Positions 14,000 to 19,870 of a stretch of 21,192 nt of DNA are shown here, piece by piece (the first letter of the stretch is position 1; the number at the start of each line of letters is the position of its first letter). Source of the stretch: a virus. The notes below the pieces were generated by a model, which was not told the origin of the DNA, did no database searches, and worked only from the letters and a program-made list of their open reading frames with translations. The position numbers and the translations under genes are program-made. The stretch lies in IMG/VR virus record IMGVR_UViG_3300017752_000212, positions 1 to 21,192 of that record; one strand, 5' to 3'.

Positions 14000-14608
14000 A
14001 TGAACAAATTAACTGTTAAAGCTAAAACTGAACTACTGTCTACTTCTATTAACGCATTCAATAATGCAGAGGAGGCAACCGCTATTGTATGGGCTAAGTA
14101 CGACGCGTTGACGGCGGCGGGTATTGAGCCATCTTACTTTGCCCCATACTTCAAGAAGGGCGGCAAGAATGCTACATTGAACGAGGAATGCACAGCTTCA
14201 AAGGAGCAGGCCGAGGCGATTGTCGCGGAGTTTCTATATCACCATAAGGACCGGGACACGATCGTCGCATTCAAGGCCATGACCAAAGAAGAGATGGGCG
14301 ATAAGACAGTGAACGAGCTTAAGAAATTAAAGCAGATAGCGGACCGCCCCGGACAGAAACAGCGAGACTTCAGGAAAGCATTTCAGGCTCACGTAAACAG
14401 AGCTGAGAACGCGGCCCTCAAAGAGAAGGCTAAGAATGATCCCGAAGCGGCAAAGGAGTTAGATGAAAAATTAGACAGCGACTTCAAGGCCAAGCAATTG
14501 AAAGCATTGTCTGCCAGTGCTAAGCAGGCCAAGGACAAATTGTCTGAAGATGAATACTCTCAAGTGAACGCGGCTTATAAGACGCTTGTAGCATTCTATA
14601 ACTCTTAA
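14000..14608 (+). CDS. helical Lys/Ala/Glu-rich protein, first plus-strand gene (202 aa)
   Basis: A 202-aa soluble protein, MNKLTVKAKTELLSTSINAF and on, with long amphipathic helices. The C-terminal half is rich in Lys, Ala and Glu ('AALKEKAKNDPEAAKELDEKLDSDFKAKQLKALSASAKQAKDKL'). No Cys pair, Walker or helix-turn-helix motif is visible. A longer reading from 13901 adds 33 residues (with hydrophobic and Arg-rich parts) that overlap the promoter region. ATG 14000, with AAAGAGA 9 nt upstream, is much better. It looks like an early phage protein, possibly DNA-binding by charge; no family recognised. Confidence 0.75.
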   Translation: MNKLTVKAKTELLSTSINAFNNAEEATAIVWAKYDALTAAGIEPSYFAPYFKKGGKNATLNEECTASKEQAEAIVAEFLYHHKDRDTIVAFKAMTKEEMGDKTVNELKKLKQIADRPGQKQRDFRKAFQAHVNRAENAALKEKAKNDPEAAKELDEKLDSDFKAKQLKALSASAKQAKDKLSEDEYSQVNAAYKTLVAFYNS

Positions 14609-14651
14609 TCAATCAACGGCCAAGGACGGCCTCACTTACCGGAGCTACCCA

Positions 14652-14741
14652 ATGGATAACTTAATCACTGGAATATTATTTACTGCATTATGCCTATGCG
14701 CATTTGGCGTGACTATGCTGAGACTTGAATCTGCTTTTTAA
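14652..14741 (+). CDS. 29-aa single-pass membrane peptide
   Basis: The ORF encodes MDNLITGILFTALCLCAFGV then TMLRLESAF. A hydrophobic segment of about 18 residues with two Cys is followed by a short charged end. GGAG is 9 nt upstream of the ATG in a leader nearly identical to that of the 13212 ORF. It follows the 202-aa gene by 43 nt and is closed by the terminator at 14756, so it is the last gene of this transcript. Size and topology fit a small holin-like or membrane-regulating peptide, which is only a possibility. Confidence 0.6.
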   Translation: MDNLITGILFTALCLCAFGVTMLRLESAF

Positions 14742-14755
14742 CTCCCCTAACTTTT

Positions 14756-14780
14756 AGCCCGCTTCGGCGGGCTTTTTTTT
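14756..14780 (+). terminator. Rho-independent terminator of the first plus-strand transcript
   Basis: AGCCCGC-TTCG-GCGGGCT forms a 7-bp stem with a TTCG tetraloop, followed by a run of eight T (14773-14780). The design is the same as that of the capsid terminator on the other strand. Confidence 0.92.
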
Positions 14781-14951
14781 CGTCCTGAAAAAAGTCAATC
14801 CCCAACCCCTCACAGAGACCAGTTCCCTTCGTAGCACAGCGTGTCATGGCGGGCATATTGCAACCCGATTCGGCGGGGCGTTGTATGACGCGTTACAGAC
14901 CTAAGACCAGTTCCCTGCGAAGCGGTGCGTGTCGTGGTTTTGCGCCTTTTT

Positions 14952-14971
14952 CGATCAGACCCCTCTGATCG
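14952..14971. repeat. hairpin repeat copy 2 (CGATCAGACCCCTCTGATCG)
   Basis: A perfect 8-bp arm pair around CCCC, extended by one G after the right arm. It lies in the gene-poor region, some 170 nt after the terminator, and is followed 6 nt later by the first AATGTTC motif. It is the only copy that is neither inside nor close to a gene. Confidence 0.9.
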
Positions 14972-15110
14972 GTTTGTAATGTTCCATCTAATGTTCTCGT
15001 CTGTAGCCCGCATAGGCTCTACATTGTTCCATTTTTGCAGGGGTAATGTTCCAAAAAAGGGGGGTAATGTTCCGTTTTTTTTAGCGCGGGGGAACATTAT
15101 AGTTTTGTGG

Positions 15111-15130
15111 CTAAACGTGGCTAAACGTGG
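15111..15130. repeat. tandem 10-bp repeat CTAAACGTGG x2
   Basis: Two perfect adjacent copies of CTAAACGTGG, inside the repeat region. The 10-bp period equals that of the two other tandem repeats nearby. Confidence 0.85.
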
Positions 15131-15161
15131 CGGGGAGTCGGCAGACGTTACATGGTCAAAC

Positions 15162-15187
15162 TATCTAAATGTATCTAATTATATCTA
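15162..15187. repeat. phased TATCTA repeat x3, AT-rich
   Basis: TATCTA begins at 15162, 15172 and 15182, exactly 10 bp apart, so all lie on the same face of the helix. The surrounding 50 nt are almost pure A/T with few G or C, a possible unwinding element. Confidence 0.7.
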
Positions 15188-15485
15188 TTTATAAATATAG
15201 TATTGTAATGTTCCGTTTTGAAAAAAGTGTATACCCTGTGGGGCTTACCTACCCAATGTTCCATTTTCCTCATTCCAAAATAATATCGACCTACTTTTTC
15301 CCTAAAAAAAGAACATTAGAACATTCCTTATATATCAAGGACTTACCGACCACCATGTGAGAACATTACAGTACATTACAGTACATTACACCTTTAGCCA
15401 CCACCCACCACCGATCACCACGCCTTACAACATTACTCACCCACGGGTAAAGAGAATACCACCTTTTGATACGTCTCCCCACAGT

Positions 15486-15514
15486 TTGACAAACAAGCCA
15501 ACCTTTGCTATAAT
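15486..15514 (+). promoter_or_regulatory. perfect consensus sigma70 promoter of the right-hand operon
   Basis: TTGACA (15486-15491), 17-nt spacer, TATAAT (15509-15514): both boxes and spacing match the consensus exactly. Transcription would start near 15521, giving a leader of about 80 nt that contains hairpin copy 3 and the ribosome site of the first gene at 15604. The AATGTTC array ends about 95 nt upstream. Confidence 0.92.
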
Positions 15515-15549
15515 ACCAACTCAAGACACAGAAACGTGTTTTGGATAGC

Positions 15550-15569
15550 CGATCAGACCCCTCTGATCG
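15550..15569. repeat. hairpin repeat copy 3 in the operon leader
   Basis: A perfect copy, CGATCAGACCCCTCTGATCG, in the presumed 5' leader about 28 nt after the predicted start of transcription and 34 nt before the ATG at 15604. Flanking GTGTTT (before) and AAACAC (after) could extend the stem beyond an internal bulge. Between it and the start lie TTTATTACAT and GAGGATATACAC. The former recurs before copy 6. Confidence 0.9.
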
Positions 15570-15603
15570 AAACACTTTGATTTATTACATTGAGGATATA
15601 CAC

Positions 15604-15816
15604 ATGATCAACGATTTAGATGCGCAACTGCGCGATATGTTTGCCATTCACCGCGACCTGTTTGATGAGCAGGAAGCGCAACTTAAAGCCCGAACCGAGA
15701 TGCGATCAGACCCCTCTGATCGGAACAGTGTGCAGAGACAGTACGAACGTATGGGCAAGTATGCCTCAAACCTACACCGCGCACGTGTGCGTTCCAACCG
15801 AGGGAGTGACCTGTAA
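15604..15816 (+). CDS. small protein with hairpin copy 4 in frame (70 aa)
   Basis: A 70-aa, mostly helical protein: MINDLDAQLRDMFAIHRDLF, then DEQEAQLKARTEM, RSDPSDRN, and a basic end (QYERMGKYASNLHRARVRS). Residues 34-40 (RSDPSDR) are encoded entirely by hairpin copy 4, which interrupts two charged helices as a short flexible linker. ATG 15604 follows GAGGATATACAC, the ribosome-site leader shared with the genes at 16269 and 17342 and in part with 19909. The stop overlaps the next ATG as TAATG. No family recognised. Confidence 0.65.
   Translation: MINDLDAQLRDMFAIHRDLFDEQEAQLKARTEMRSDPSDRNSVQRQYERMGKYASNLHRARVRSNRGSDL
15703..15722. repeat. hairpin repeat copy 4, inside the 70-aa gene
   Basis: A perfect copy lies within the coding sequence, in the frame CGA-TCA-GAC-CCC-TCT-GAT-CGG = RSDPSDR. 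The other frame used in this window would give a stop, so the frame is the only one of the two that permits insertion without truncation. Confidence 0.9.
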
Positions 15817-15971
15817 TGAGTTACCCAACCCAACGCGAAAAGCTAGTAGCTGAGGTAGTTGAGCAGATACTTGCTGATGTTGAGAGTGGTGACCTGACCG
15901 CAGTGTATGAGCTGTTGTCGTTTATCCAGTCACCTACCTTATATAAGTACTTAGAAGAAGGAGATATGTAA
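15816..15971 (+). CDS. small acidic helical protein (51 aa)
   Basis: A 51-aa protein: MSYPTQREKLVAEVVEQILA, then DVESGDLTAVYELLSFIQSP, then TLYKYLEEGDM. The pattern resembles phage and plasmid small helical proteins of the type 'VE.IL.DV..GD...VYELL'. Both junctions are TAATG overlaps (15814-15818 and 15969-15973), which supports it as a coupled gene between the 70-aa and 91-aa genes. No function known. Confidence 0.75.
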   Translation: MSYPTQREKLVAEVVEQILADVESGDLTAVYELLSFIQSPTLYKYLEEGDM

Positions 15972-16246
15972 TGAGTATGGTCATCGTATCACTGGGTCGC
16001 TTAGACCTAGGCAACAATTACTCTATGGATCGCTACATCGACGCGCTATCCGCTACCCAAGTAGATCGCATCTACGCTAAGGAGTGGGAGTTAGACAGTG
16101 ATGTGCGCCTGATAGCACGTGGTAACTTTGGCACTGTGCGCCTAGATACGTGTGGCAATGACCTGAGTGATTACCTTCGGCACTGGCATCAGAACTACGC
16201 CTGTGTTACTGACGCAAACTTTACTAATCCGATCAGACCCCTCTGA
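15971..16246 (+). CDS. small unknown protein ending within hairpin copy 5 (91 aa)
   Basis: A 91-aa protein: MSMVIVSLGRLDLGNNYSMD then RYIDALSATQVDRIYAKEWE, and so on to TDANFTNPIRPL. No family is recognised. The final PIRPL and the TGA stop (16244-16246) are formed by the hairpin repeat (CCG-ATC-AGA-CCC-CTC-TGA). So either the hairpin was inserted at the end of this gene, or the C-terminus is fixed by it. The 46-aa gene at 17180 ends the same way. Its start overlaps the previous stop as TAATG. Confidence 0.65.
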   Translation: MSMVIVSLGRLDLGNNYSMDRYIDALSATQVDRIYAKEWELDSDVRLIARGNFGTVRLDTCGNDLSDYLRHWHQNYACVTDANFTNPIRPL

Positions 16247-16249
16247 TCG
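16230..16249. repeat. hairpin repeat copy 5, at the 16246/16269 gene junction
   Basis: A perfect copy. Its right arm contains the stop codon of the 91-aa gene, and it is followed by ACAACCTGAGGATATACAG and the ATG at 16269 (19 nt). The hairpin therefore occupies the whole junction between two coding blocks. Confidence 0.9.
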
Positions 16250-16268
16250 ACAACCTGAGGATATACAG

Positions 16269-17180
16269 ATGAGCAATACAAACCAAGCACCAAACGTTGA
16301 AGTACCAAGCCTAGCATCATGCGCTATGCTAGTTGAGTTGAAGATCAGTCAGTGGACTGCGCGTAAGAAAGACAACGCCGCGTCGAGAGAGCTGACCTAC
16401 AACAAGAACGCCGCCAAGCGTGCGGCAACTGTGAACAAGTCGCTGTGTGATTGTGAGGAGCTGACAGCCATCAAGAAGTTTACCGCCGCTGTACGCCAAA
16501 CGCATTACAGTAGCACAGTACCTTGGTCTGACTCCGGGCTACGTCTGTTGTCTACCGCTAACTACTTTGAGTACAACAAGGATATGACCGGACTGCAACA
16601 AGAGTTCGACAAACTAGTTGAAGCGTTTACCACCAAGTATGAGTGGATACGTGTGGGTGAGCAAGCACGCATGGGTGACCTGTGGTGTGAGTCTGACTAC
16701 CCGACCGCCGCGCAGGTGGCAGACAAGTTCGCGCTACGCATCAACTATATTGGTGTACCGGAAGCAGGTGACCTACGTGTTGACCTACCCGCCGATCAGT
16801 TCGATGCTGTCAAGCAACACTACCAGAAGTTCTACGCCGACCAAGTTGAGGGTATAGCTAATGACGTGTACAAACGTGTTCACACTGTCGTGTCTGCCAT
16901 ATCCGAAAGACTGTCCGAACCTACGGACGATGACTACGTAAACAAGCGAGGGTTCAAGTCGTTTAAGTCAAGCCTAGTTACGAATGCCCTCGATTTGCTA
17001 CCGATCATGTCCAAGTGTAATATCACTGGTGACAGTAAGATCGAAGCTATGCGTACCAAACTCGAAGATGCACTGCGTGGTGTGACGTATGAGTCACTGT
17101 CGCACAACCATGCCCAACGTGCTAGTACCAAGAAAGCGGCTGACGATATTCTAGCCAACCTACCATCACTGGACTTCTAG
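16269..17180 (+). CDS. helical protein of the MoxR-VWA operon (303 aa)
   Basis: A 303-aa soluble, largely helical protein: MSNTNQAPNVEVPSLASCAM, then LVELKISQWTARKKD. It has a Lys/Ala-rich N-terminal third, a Trp/Tyr-containing middle ('TKYEWIRVGEQARMGDLW') and long C-terminal helices ('DQFDAVKQHYQKFYADQVEGIANDVYKRVHTVVSAISERL'). In some phages DUF3150-like proteins stand beside MoxR ATPase and VWA genes. The helical build and place suggest the same role here, a partner of the ATPase, but I cannot verify membership. The start is the ATG after GAGGATATACAG; a longer frame from 16167 runs through the hairpin and is rejected. Confidence 0.75.
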   Translation: MSNTNQAPNVEVPSLASCAMLVELKISQWTARKKDNAASRELTYNKNAAKRAATVNKSLCDCEELTAIKKFTAAVRQTHYSSTVPWSDSGLRLLSTANYFEYNKDMTGLQQEFDKLVEAFTTKYEWIRVGEQARMGDLWCESDYPTAAQVADKFALRINYIGVPEAGDLRVDLPADQFDAVKQHYQKFYADQVEGIANDVYKRVHTVVSAISERLSEPTDDDYVNKRGFKSFKSSLVTNALDLLPIMSKCNITGDSKIEAMRTKLEDALRGVTYESLSHNHAQRASTKKAADDILANLPSLDF

Positions 17181-17320
17181 TGGGTAGCCAAGTGGTTGTA
17201 AGGGTGCGCAACTTCAAGCGTACCCGATGCCATAGTAAGACCCGAAGAACCGAGCGTGGGCGTATTGCCCGCGTAGAATACACATCAATTTATTACATAA
17301 ACCCGATCAGACCCATCTGA
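17180..17320 (+). CDS. 46-aa basic protein with GTG start, ending in hairpin copy 6
   Basis: A GTG at 17180 overlaps the TAG of the 303-aa gene (TAGTG) and opens a 46-codon frame: MGSQVVVRVRNFKRTRCHSK, then TRRTERGRIARVEYTSIYYI, then NPIRPI. Nine or more Arg in the middle make it strongly basic. Its last residues (PIRPI) and TGA stop (17318-17320) come from hairpin copy 6, just as in the 91-aa gene. The start overlap and shared ending favour a real gene, but there is no independent ribosome site, so it would rely on coupling. The alternative is a non-coding spacer. Confidence 0.5.
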   Translation: MGSQVVVRVRNFKRTRCHSKTRRTERGRIARVEYTSIYYINPIRPI

Positions 17321-17323
17321 TCC
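17304..17323. repeat. hairpin repeat copy 6 (loop CCCA), before the MoxR-type gene
   Basis: CGATCAGACCCATCTGATCC: loop CCCA, and the outermost pair is lost (C instead of G at the end). It is preceded by TTTATTACATAAACC, which resembles the TTTATTACAT after copy 3, and followed by ACATTTGAGGATACACAC and the ATG at 17342 (18 nt). Confidence 0.9.
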
Positions 17324-17341
17324 ACATTTGAGGATACACAC

Positions 17342-18415
17342 ATGAAAAACTTATATGCATTATCGCTAGACCAAGCCGTCAACCTAGTAGCTACTGTTGG
17401 CGCACAACGCACTGTATTACTACAAGGTCACATGGGCTGTGGTAAGTCGTCTACGCTAGACACACTAGCTGAGATGTTCCCTGACCACCACCCTGTATAC
17501 TTTGACTGTACCACCAAGGATCTGGGTGACATTAGTATTCCCTCACTCAATACAGATGAGGGCTACGTCAAGTACCTACCCAATGAGGAGTTCGGGCTAC
17601 ACCTAGGCAAGCCTGTGATACTGATGGTCGATGAGTTCGGCAAGGCTAACCCCGCTGTCAAGAACGCGTTACTGCGTGACATGCTAGAACGCAACCGATT
17701 CCCTGAGGGTAGTATTGTGTACGCGACTACCAACCTAGCCGGTGAGGGTGTGGGTGACTTGTTACCACCACATGCACGCAACCGTATCATCACTGTTGAG
17801 ATCGCCAAGCCTACCGCTGAGGCTATGCTAGAGTATGGTGTCAATGATGGTTGGGACTTAGGTGTACTGGGATTCATCAAGGACTTCCCGCAGGTGCTAC
17901 AGTCATACCAAGAAGTGCCTAACCCTGAGGATAACCCTTACATCTTCCACCCCAAACAACAACGCGCCGCCTTTGTTACCCCACGTACGTTACACATAGC
18001 CAGTGACATGTTGAAGATGCGCGACTCTCTCGATGATGTAACAGCACAAGCCGCACTGACTGGGTGTATTGGGCAACGCGCCGCCGCTGACCTGATGTCG
18101 TTTGTGAAGCTCGCTGACCAACTACCATCACTCGAATCTATCAAGCAAGACCCTGACAACGCCAAGATACCTACGTCTGCGTCTGCTGTGTGTATGGTGG
18201 TGTATCGCGCGATGTCTCTGATCGACAGGGACTGGGTTGATGCGTGGATGCGGTACATGGTGCGCCTCGATGGTAGTGCGCAGGGTTTGTTTGTCAACGG
18301 TACTGTGCGTAGTGCCAAGTACAACCAAGACAAGAAGAACGTACTTGTTACCGATGCGCGTTTCACTAAGTGGTGTACTGAGAACGGCTACATGTTTGCC
18401 GCCGACAAGGTATAG
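17342..18415 (+). CDS. MoxR-type AAA+ ATPase (357 aa)
   Basis: An AAA+ ATPase with Walker A GHMGCGKS at 29-36, Walker B VILMVDEFGKA at 92-102, a sensor-1 TTN at 129-131 ('VYATTNLAG'), and arginines in 'PPHARNRIITVEI' at 142-154 as arginine-finger/sensor candidates. The organisation (short N-terminus, then 'LGDISIPSLNTDEGYVKYLPNEEF' after Walker A) is that of MoxR/RavA-like ATPases that work as chaperones with VWA partner proteins. The next gene, 9 nt on, is exactly such a VWA protein. In phages the pair is often found with early or auxiliary genes, but the substrate is unknown. The start follows GAGGATACACAC. Confidence 0.9.
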   Translation: MKNLYALSLDQAVNLVATVGAQRTVLLQGHMGCGKSSTLDTLAEMFPDHHPVYFDCTTKDLGDISIPSLNTDEGYVKYLPNEEFGLHLGKPVILMVDEFGKANPAVKNALLRDMLERNRFPEGSIVYATTNLAGEGVGDLLPPHARNRIITVEIAKPTAEAMLEYGVNDGWDLGVLGFIKDFPQVLQSYQEVPNPEDNPYIFHPKQQRAAFVTPRTLHIASDMLKMRDSLDDVTAQAALTGCIGQRAAADLMSFVKLADQLPSLESIKQDPDNAKIPTSASAVCMVVYRAMSLIDRDWVDAWMRYMVRLDGSAQGLFVNGTVRSAKYNQDKKNVLVTDARFTKWCTENGYMFAADKV

Positions 18416-18424
18416 GAGATTACT

Positions 18425-19651
18425 ATGTTCAATCAACTAACAGCCGAGCAACGCATTGAGAAAGCGGTGGTTGCTATTATGGAACACCCTCGCTACATGG
18501 CACTAGCAGGTGTGTTGATGATCGGTGACAAGACTGTGCATGATGACATACCAACAGCGTGTACCAATGGGCGTGATGTAATGTTTGGTCGCGCCTTTGT
18601 TGACTCACTGACCGATGCCGAATTGCGCGGGTTGATACTGCACGAGGAAGAAGGTCACAAGCTATACAGACACCTTACCACGTGGCGATGGATGTATGAG
18701 AAAGACCCTGAGGTTGCCAACATCGCGTGTGACTACGTTATCAACATCAAGATATACGATGACAATGCACGCGATGGTTTTGCCAAGCTCCCTGAGTGTG
18801 GGTTACTCGACGAGAAGTACCGAGGCATGGACGAGGCGCAGGTGTTCAACTTGCTGTATGAGGAGAAAGACCGATCAGACCCCTCTGATCCAAATGACGA
18901 TAATGACGGCGAACCCTCTGATGGTGACGGCGGGACTGGTATCCCGATGGACAGCCACGACTGGGAAGGGGCTAAGGAAATGTCTCAAGACGAGCAAGAT
19001 CAACTCGAACGTGATGTAGACGAGGCGATTCGACAAGGTGCTATGGCGGCAGGTAAGATGTCTGGCGGTGAAGCGCGTGGGTTCGATGACCTACTCAAGC
19101 CACAGGTTGACTGGCGTGAGGTACTACGTGAGTTTATCCAGAACACGTGTGCAGGTAATGACTACGCTACGTATGCCCGACCCAATCGCCGACTGATGTC
19201 GCAGGGTATCATCATGCCTAGTGGTGTGAGTGAGCAGGTGGGTGAGCTGATCGACGCAATCGACACGTCCGGCTCTATCGGACAGGGTGAGCTGAACGCG
19301 TTTATGTCAGAGGTCAAGGCTATCTGCGATACAGTCAAGCCCGACAAGCTACGCCAATTGTACTGGGGTAGTAGGGTTGTGCGTGACGAGTCGTATGACA
19401 TGCACGAGCTAGACGACATGCTCAAGACTACCAAGCCTGTTGGTGGTGGCGGCACTGATGTGAACTGTGTCACTGAGTATATGACCGAGCATTCCATCAA
19501 GCCCCAAGCTGTTATTGTTCTGACTGATGGCGAACTGTACAACGGTTGGGGTGAGTGGTCATGCCCTGTACTCTGGGTGATACTCGACAACGAACGCGCT
19601 GTACCCACTAACGGCAAATGCCTACACATCAACTCAAGGGAGTTAAGATAA
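18425..19651 (+). CDS. VWA-domain, metallopeptidase-like protein (DUF2201-type, 408 aa)
   Basis: The N-terminal part has a zinc-protease-like helix, residues 70-83 (LILHEEEGHKLYRH), and 'NIACDYVINIKIYDD' after it, as in DUF2201 N-terminal domains. The spacing is HExxxH instead of HExxH, so activity is doubtful. A linker follows with hairpin copy 7 in frame (RSDPSDP at 150-156) and an acidic DG-rich stretch. The C-terminal VWA domain has a complete metal-ion-dependent adhesion site: DTSGS (D280, S282, S284), T344 in GGGGTDV and TDG (D368). The MoxR ATPase is encoded directly upstream with a 9-nt gap, so they probably act as a chaperone-substrate-adaptor pair. The ribosome site is AGGAGATTACT before the ATG. 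Confidence 0.85.
   Translation: MFNQLTAEQRIEKAVVAIMEHPRYMALAGVLMIGDKTVHDDIPTACTNGRDVMFGRAFVDSLTDAELRGLILHEEEGHKLYRHLTTWRWMYEKDPEVANIACDYVINIKIYDDNARDGFAKLPECGLLDEKYRGMDEAQVFNLLYEEKDRSDPSDPNDDNDGEPSDGDGGTGIPMDSHDWEGAKEMSQDEQDQLERDVDEAIRQGAMAAGKMSGGEARGFDDLLKPQVDWREVLREFIQNTCAGNDYATYARPNRRLMSQGIIMPSGVSEQVGELIDAIDTSGSIGQGELNAFMSEVKAICDTVKPDKLRQLYWGSRVVRDESYDMHELDDMLKTTKPVGGGGTDVNCVTEYMTEHSIKPQAVIVLTDGELYNGWGEWSCPVLWVILDNERAVPTNGKCLHINSRELR
18872..18891. repeat. hairpin repeat copy 7, inside the VWA gene linker
   Basis: CGATCAGACCCCTCTGATCC within the coding sequence, frame CGA-TCA-GAC-CCC-TCT-GAT-CCA = RSDPSDP, the same frame as copy 4. It lies between the metallopeptidase-like and VWA domains, in a charged linker where insertion should be tolerated. 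Confidence 0.9.
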
Positions 19652-19869
19652 TGACTAACAACTATGGGCGACACCCAATGCTAGAAGACCCCGCTGACTT
19701 TCAATCAAGCGAAGAACTACGTATGGATTGGAAGGATGCAGTCAATACCATTGATGACCTAGTAGGTTTCTATGGTGACTACATGAAGGAGTACCCTACC
19801 ACGTCTGAGATAGACAGGCAGGACTACGAAGCAGTGCAACGTGCATGGGCACGAATCAAACAAGGCTAA
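19651..19869 (+). CDS. small acidic protein of the MoxR-VWA block (72 aa)
   Basis: A 72-aa protein, MTNNYGRHPMLEDPADFQSS, then EELRMDWKDAVNTIDDLVGF, and YGDYMKEYPTTSEIDRQDYE. It is acidic and helical, with several Tyr and Asp/Glu and no known motif. ATG 19651 overlaps the VWA stop as TAATG; an earlier start at 19618 inside the VWA gene is rejected for lack of a ribosome site. The TAA is 1 nt before hairpin copy 8, so the gene closes this block. Coupling to the VWA gene suggests a partner role. Confidence 0.75.
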   Translation: MTNNYGRHPMLEDPADFQSSEELRMDWKDAVNTIDDLVGFYGDYMKEYPTTSEIDRQDYEAVQRAWARIKQG

Positions 19870-19870
19870 C

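Larger units (their letters stand above)
14978..15390. repeat. AATGTTC/GAACATT motif array
   Basis: Ten exact heptamers occur: AATGTTC at 14978, 14990, 15045, 15066, 15207 and 15255, and the inverse GAACATT at 15092, 15311, 15319 and 15361. Three near-copies (ATTGTTC 15023, GTACATT 15371 and 15381) add to this. By chance about 0.05 would be expected in 400 nt. Several extend to GTAATGTTCC followed by A/GTTTT. The last three units (15361-15390) are a tandem 10-mer, (GA/GT)ACATTACA. This looks like a cluster of protein binding sites or iterons. Confidence 0.8.
14781..15485. other. gene-poor repeat region, candidate replication origin or regulatory array
   Basis: About 700 nt with no convincing gene; the longest reading frames have no ribosome site and are broken up by repeats. 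Visible contents: a decayed direct repeat (AGACCAGTTCCCT, 14816 and 14904), hairpin copy 2, the AATGTTC array, three tandem 10-bp repeats and an AT-rich stretch at 15155-15205. Iteron-like repeats beside an AT-rich segment are typical of replication origins or of dense operator arrays, but no initiator gene is identified here. Confidence 0.5.

Noticed and set aside
14810-15097. 95-aa minus-strand reading frame
   Set aside because: It runs through hairpin copy 2 and several AATGTTC repeats, has no ribosome site and shows no protein-like pattern.
16167-16268. N-terminal extension of the 303-aa gene through the hairpin
   Set aside because: It overlaps the 91-aa gene for 80 nt, and the ATG at 16269 has the standard GAGGATATACAG leader.
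18216-18225. Half site TCTGATCGAC inside the MoxR-type gene as a ninth hairpin copy
   Set aside because: The left arm is absent; the match is a single arm and can arise by chance.
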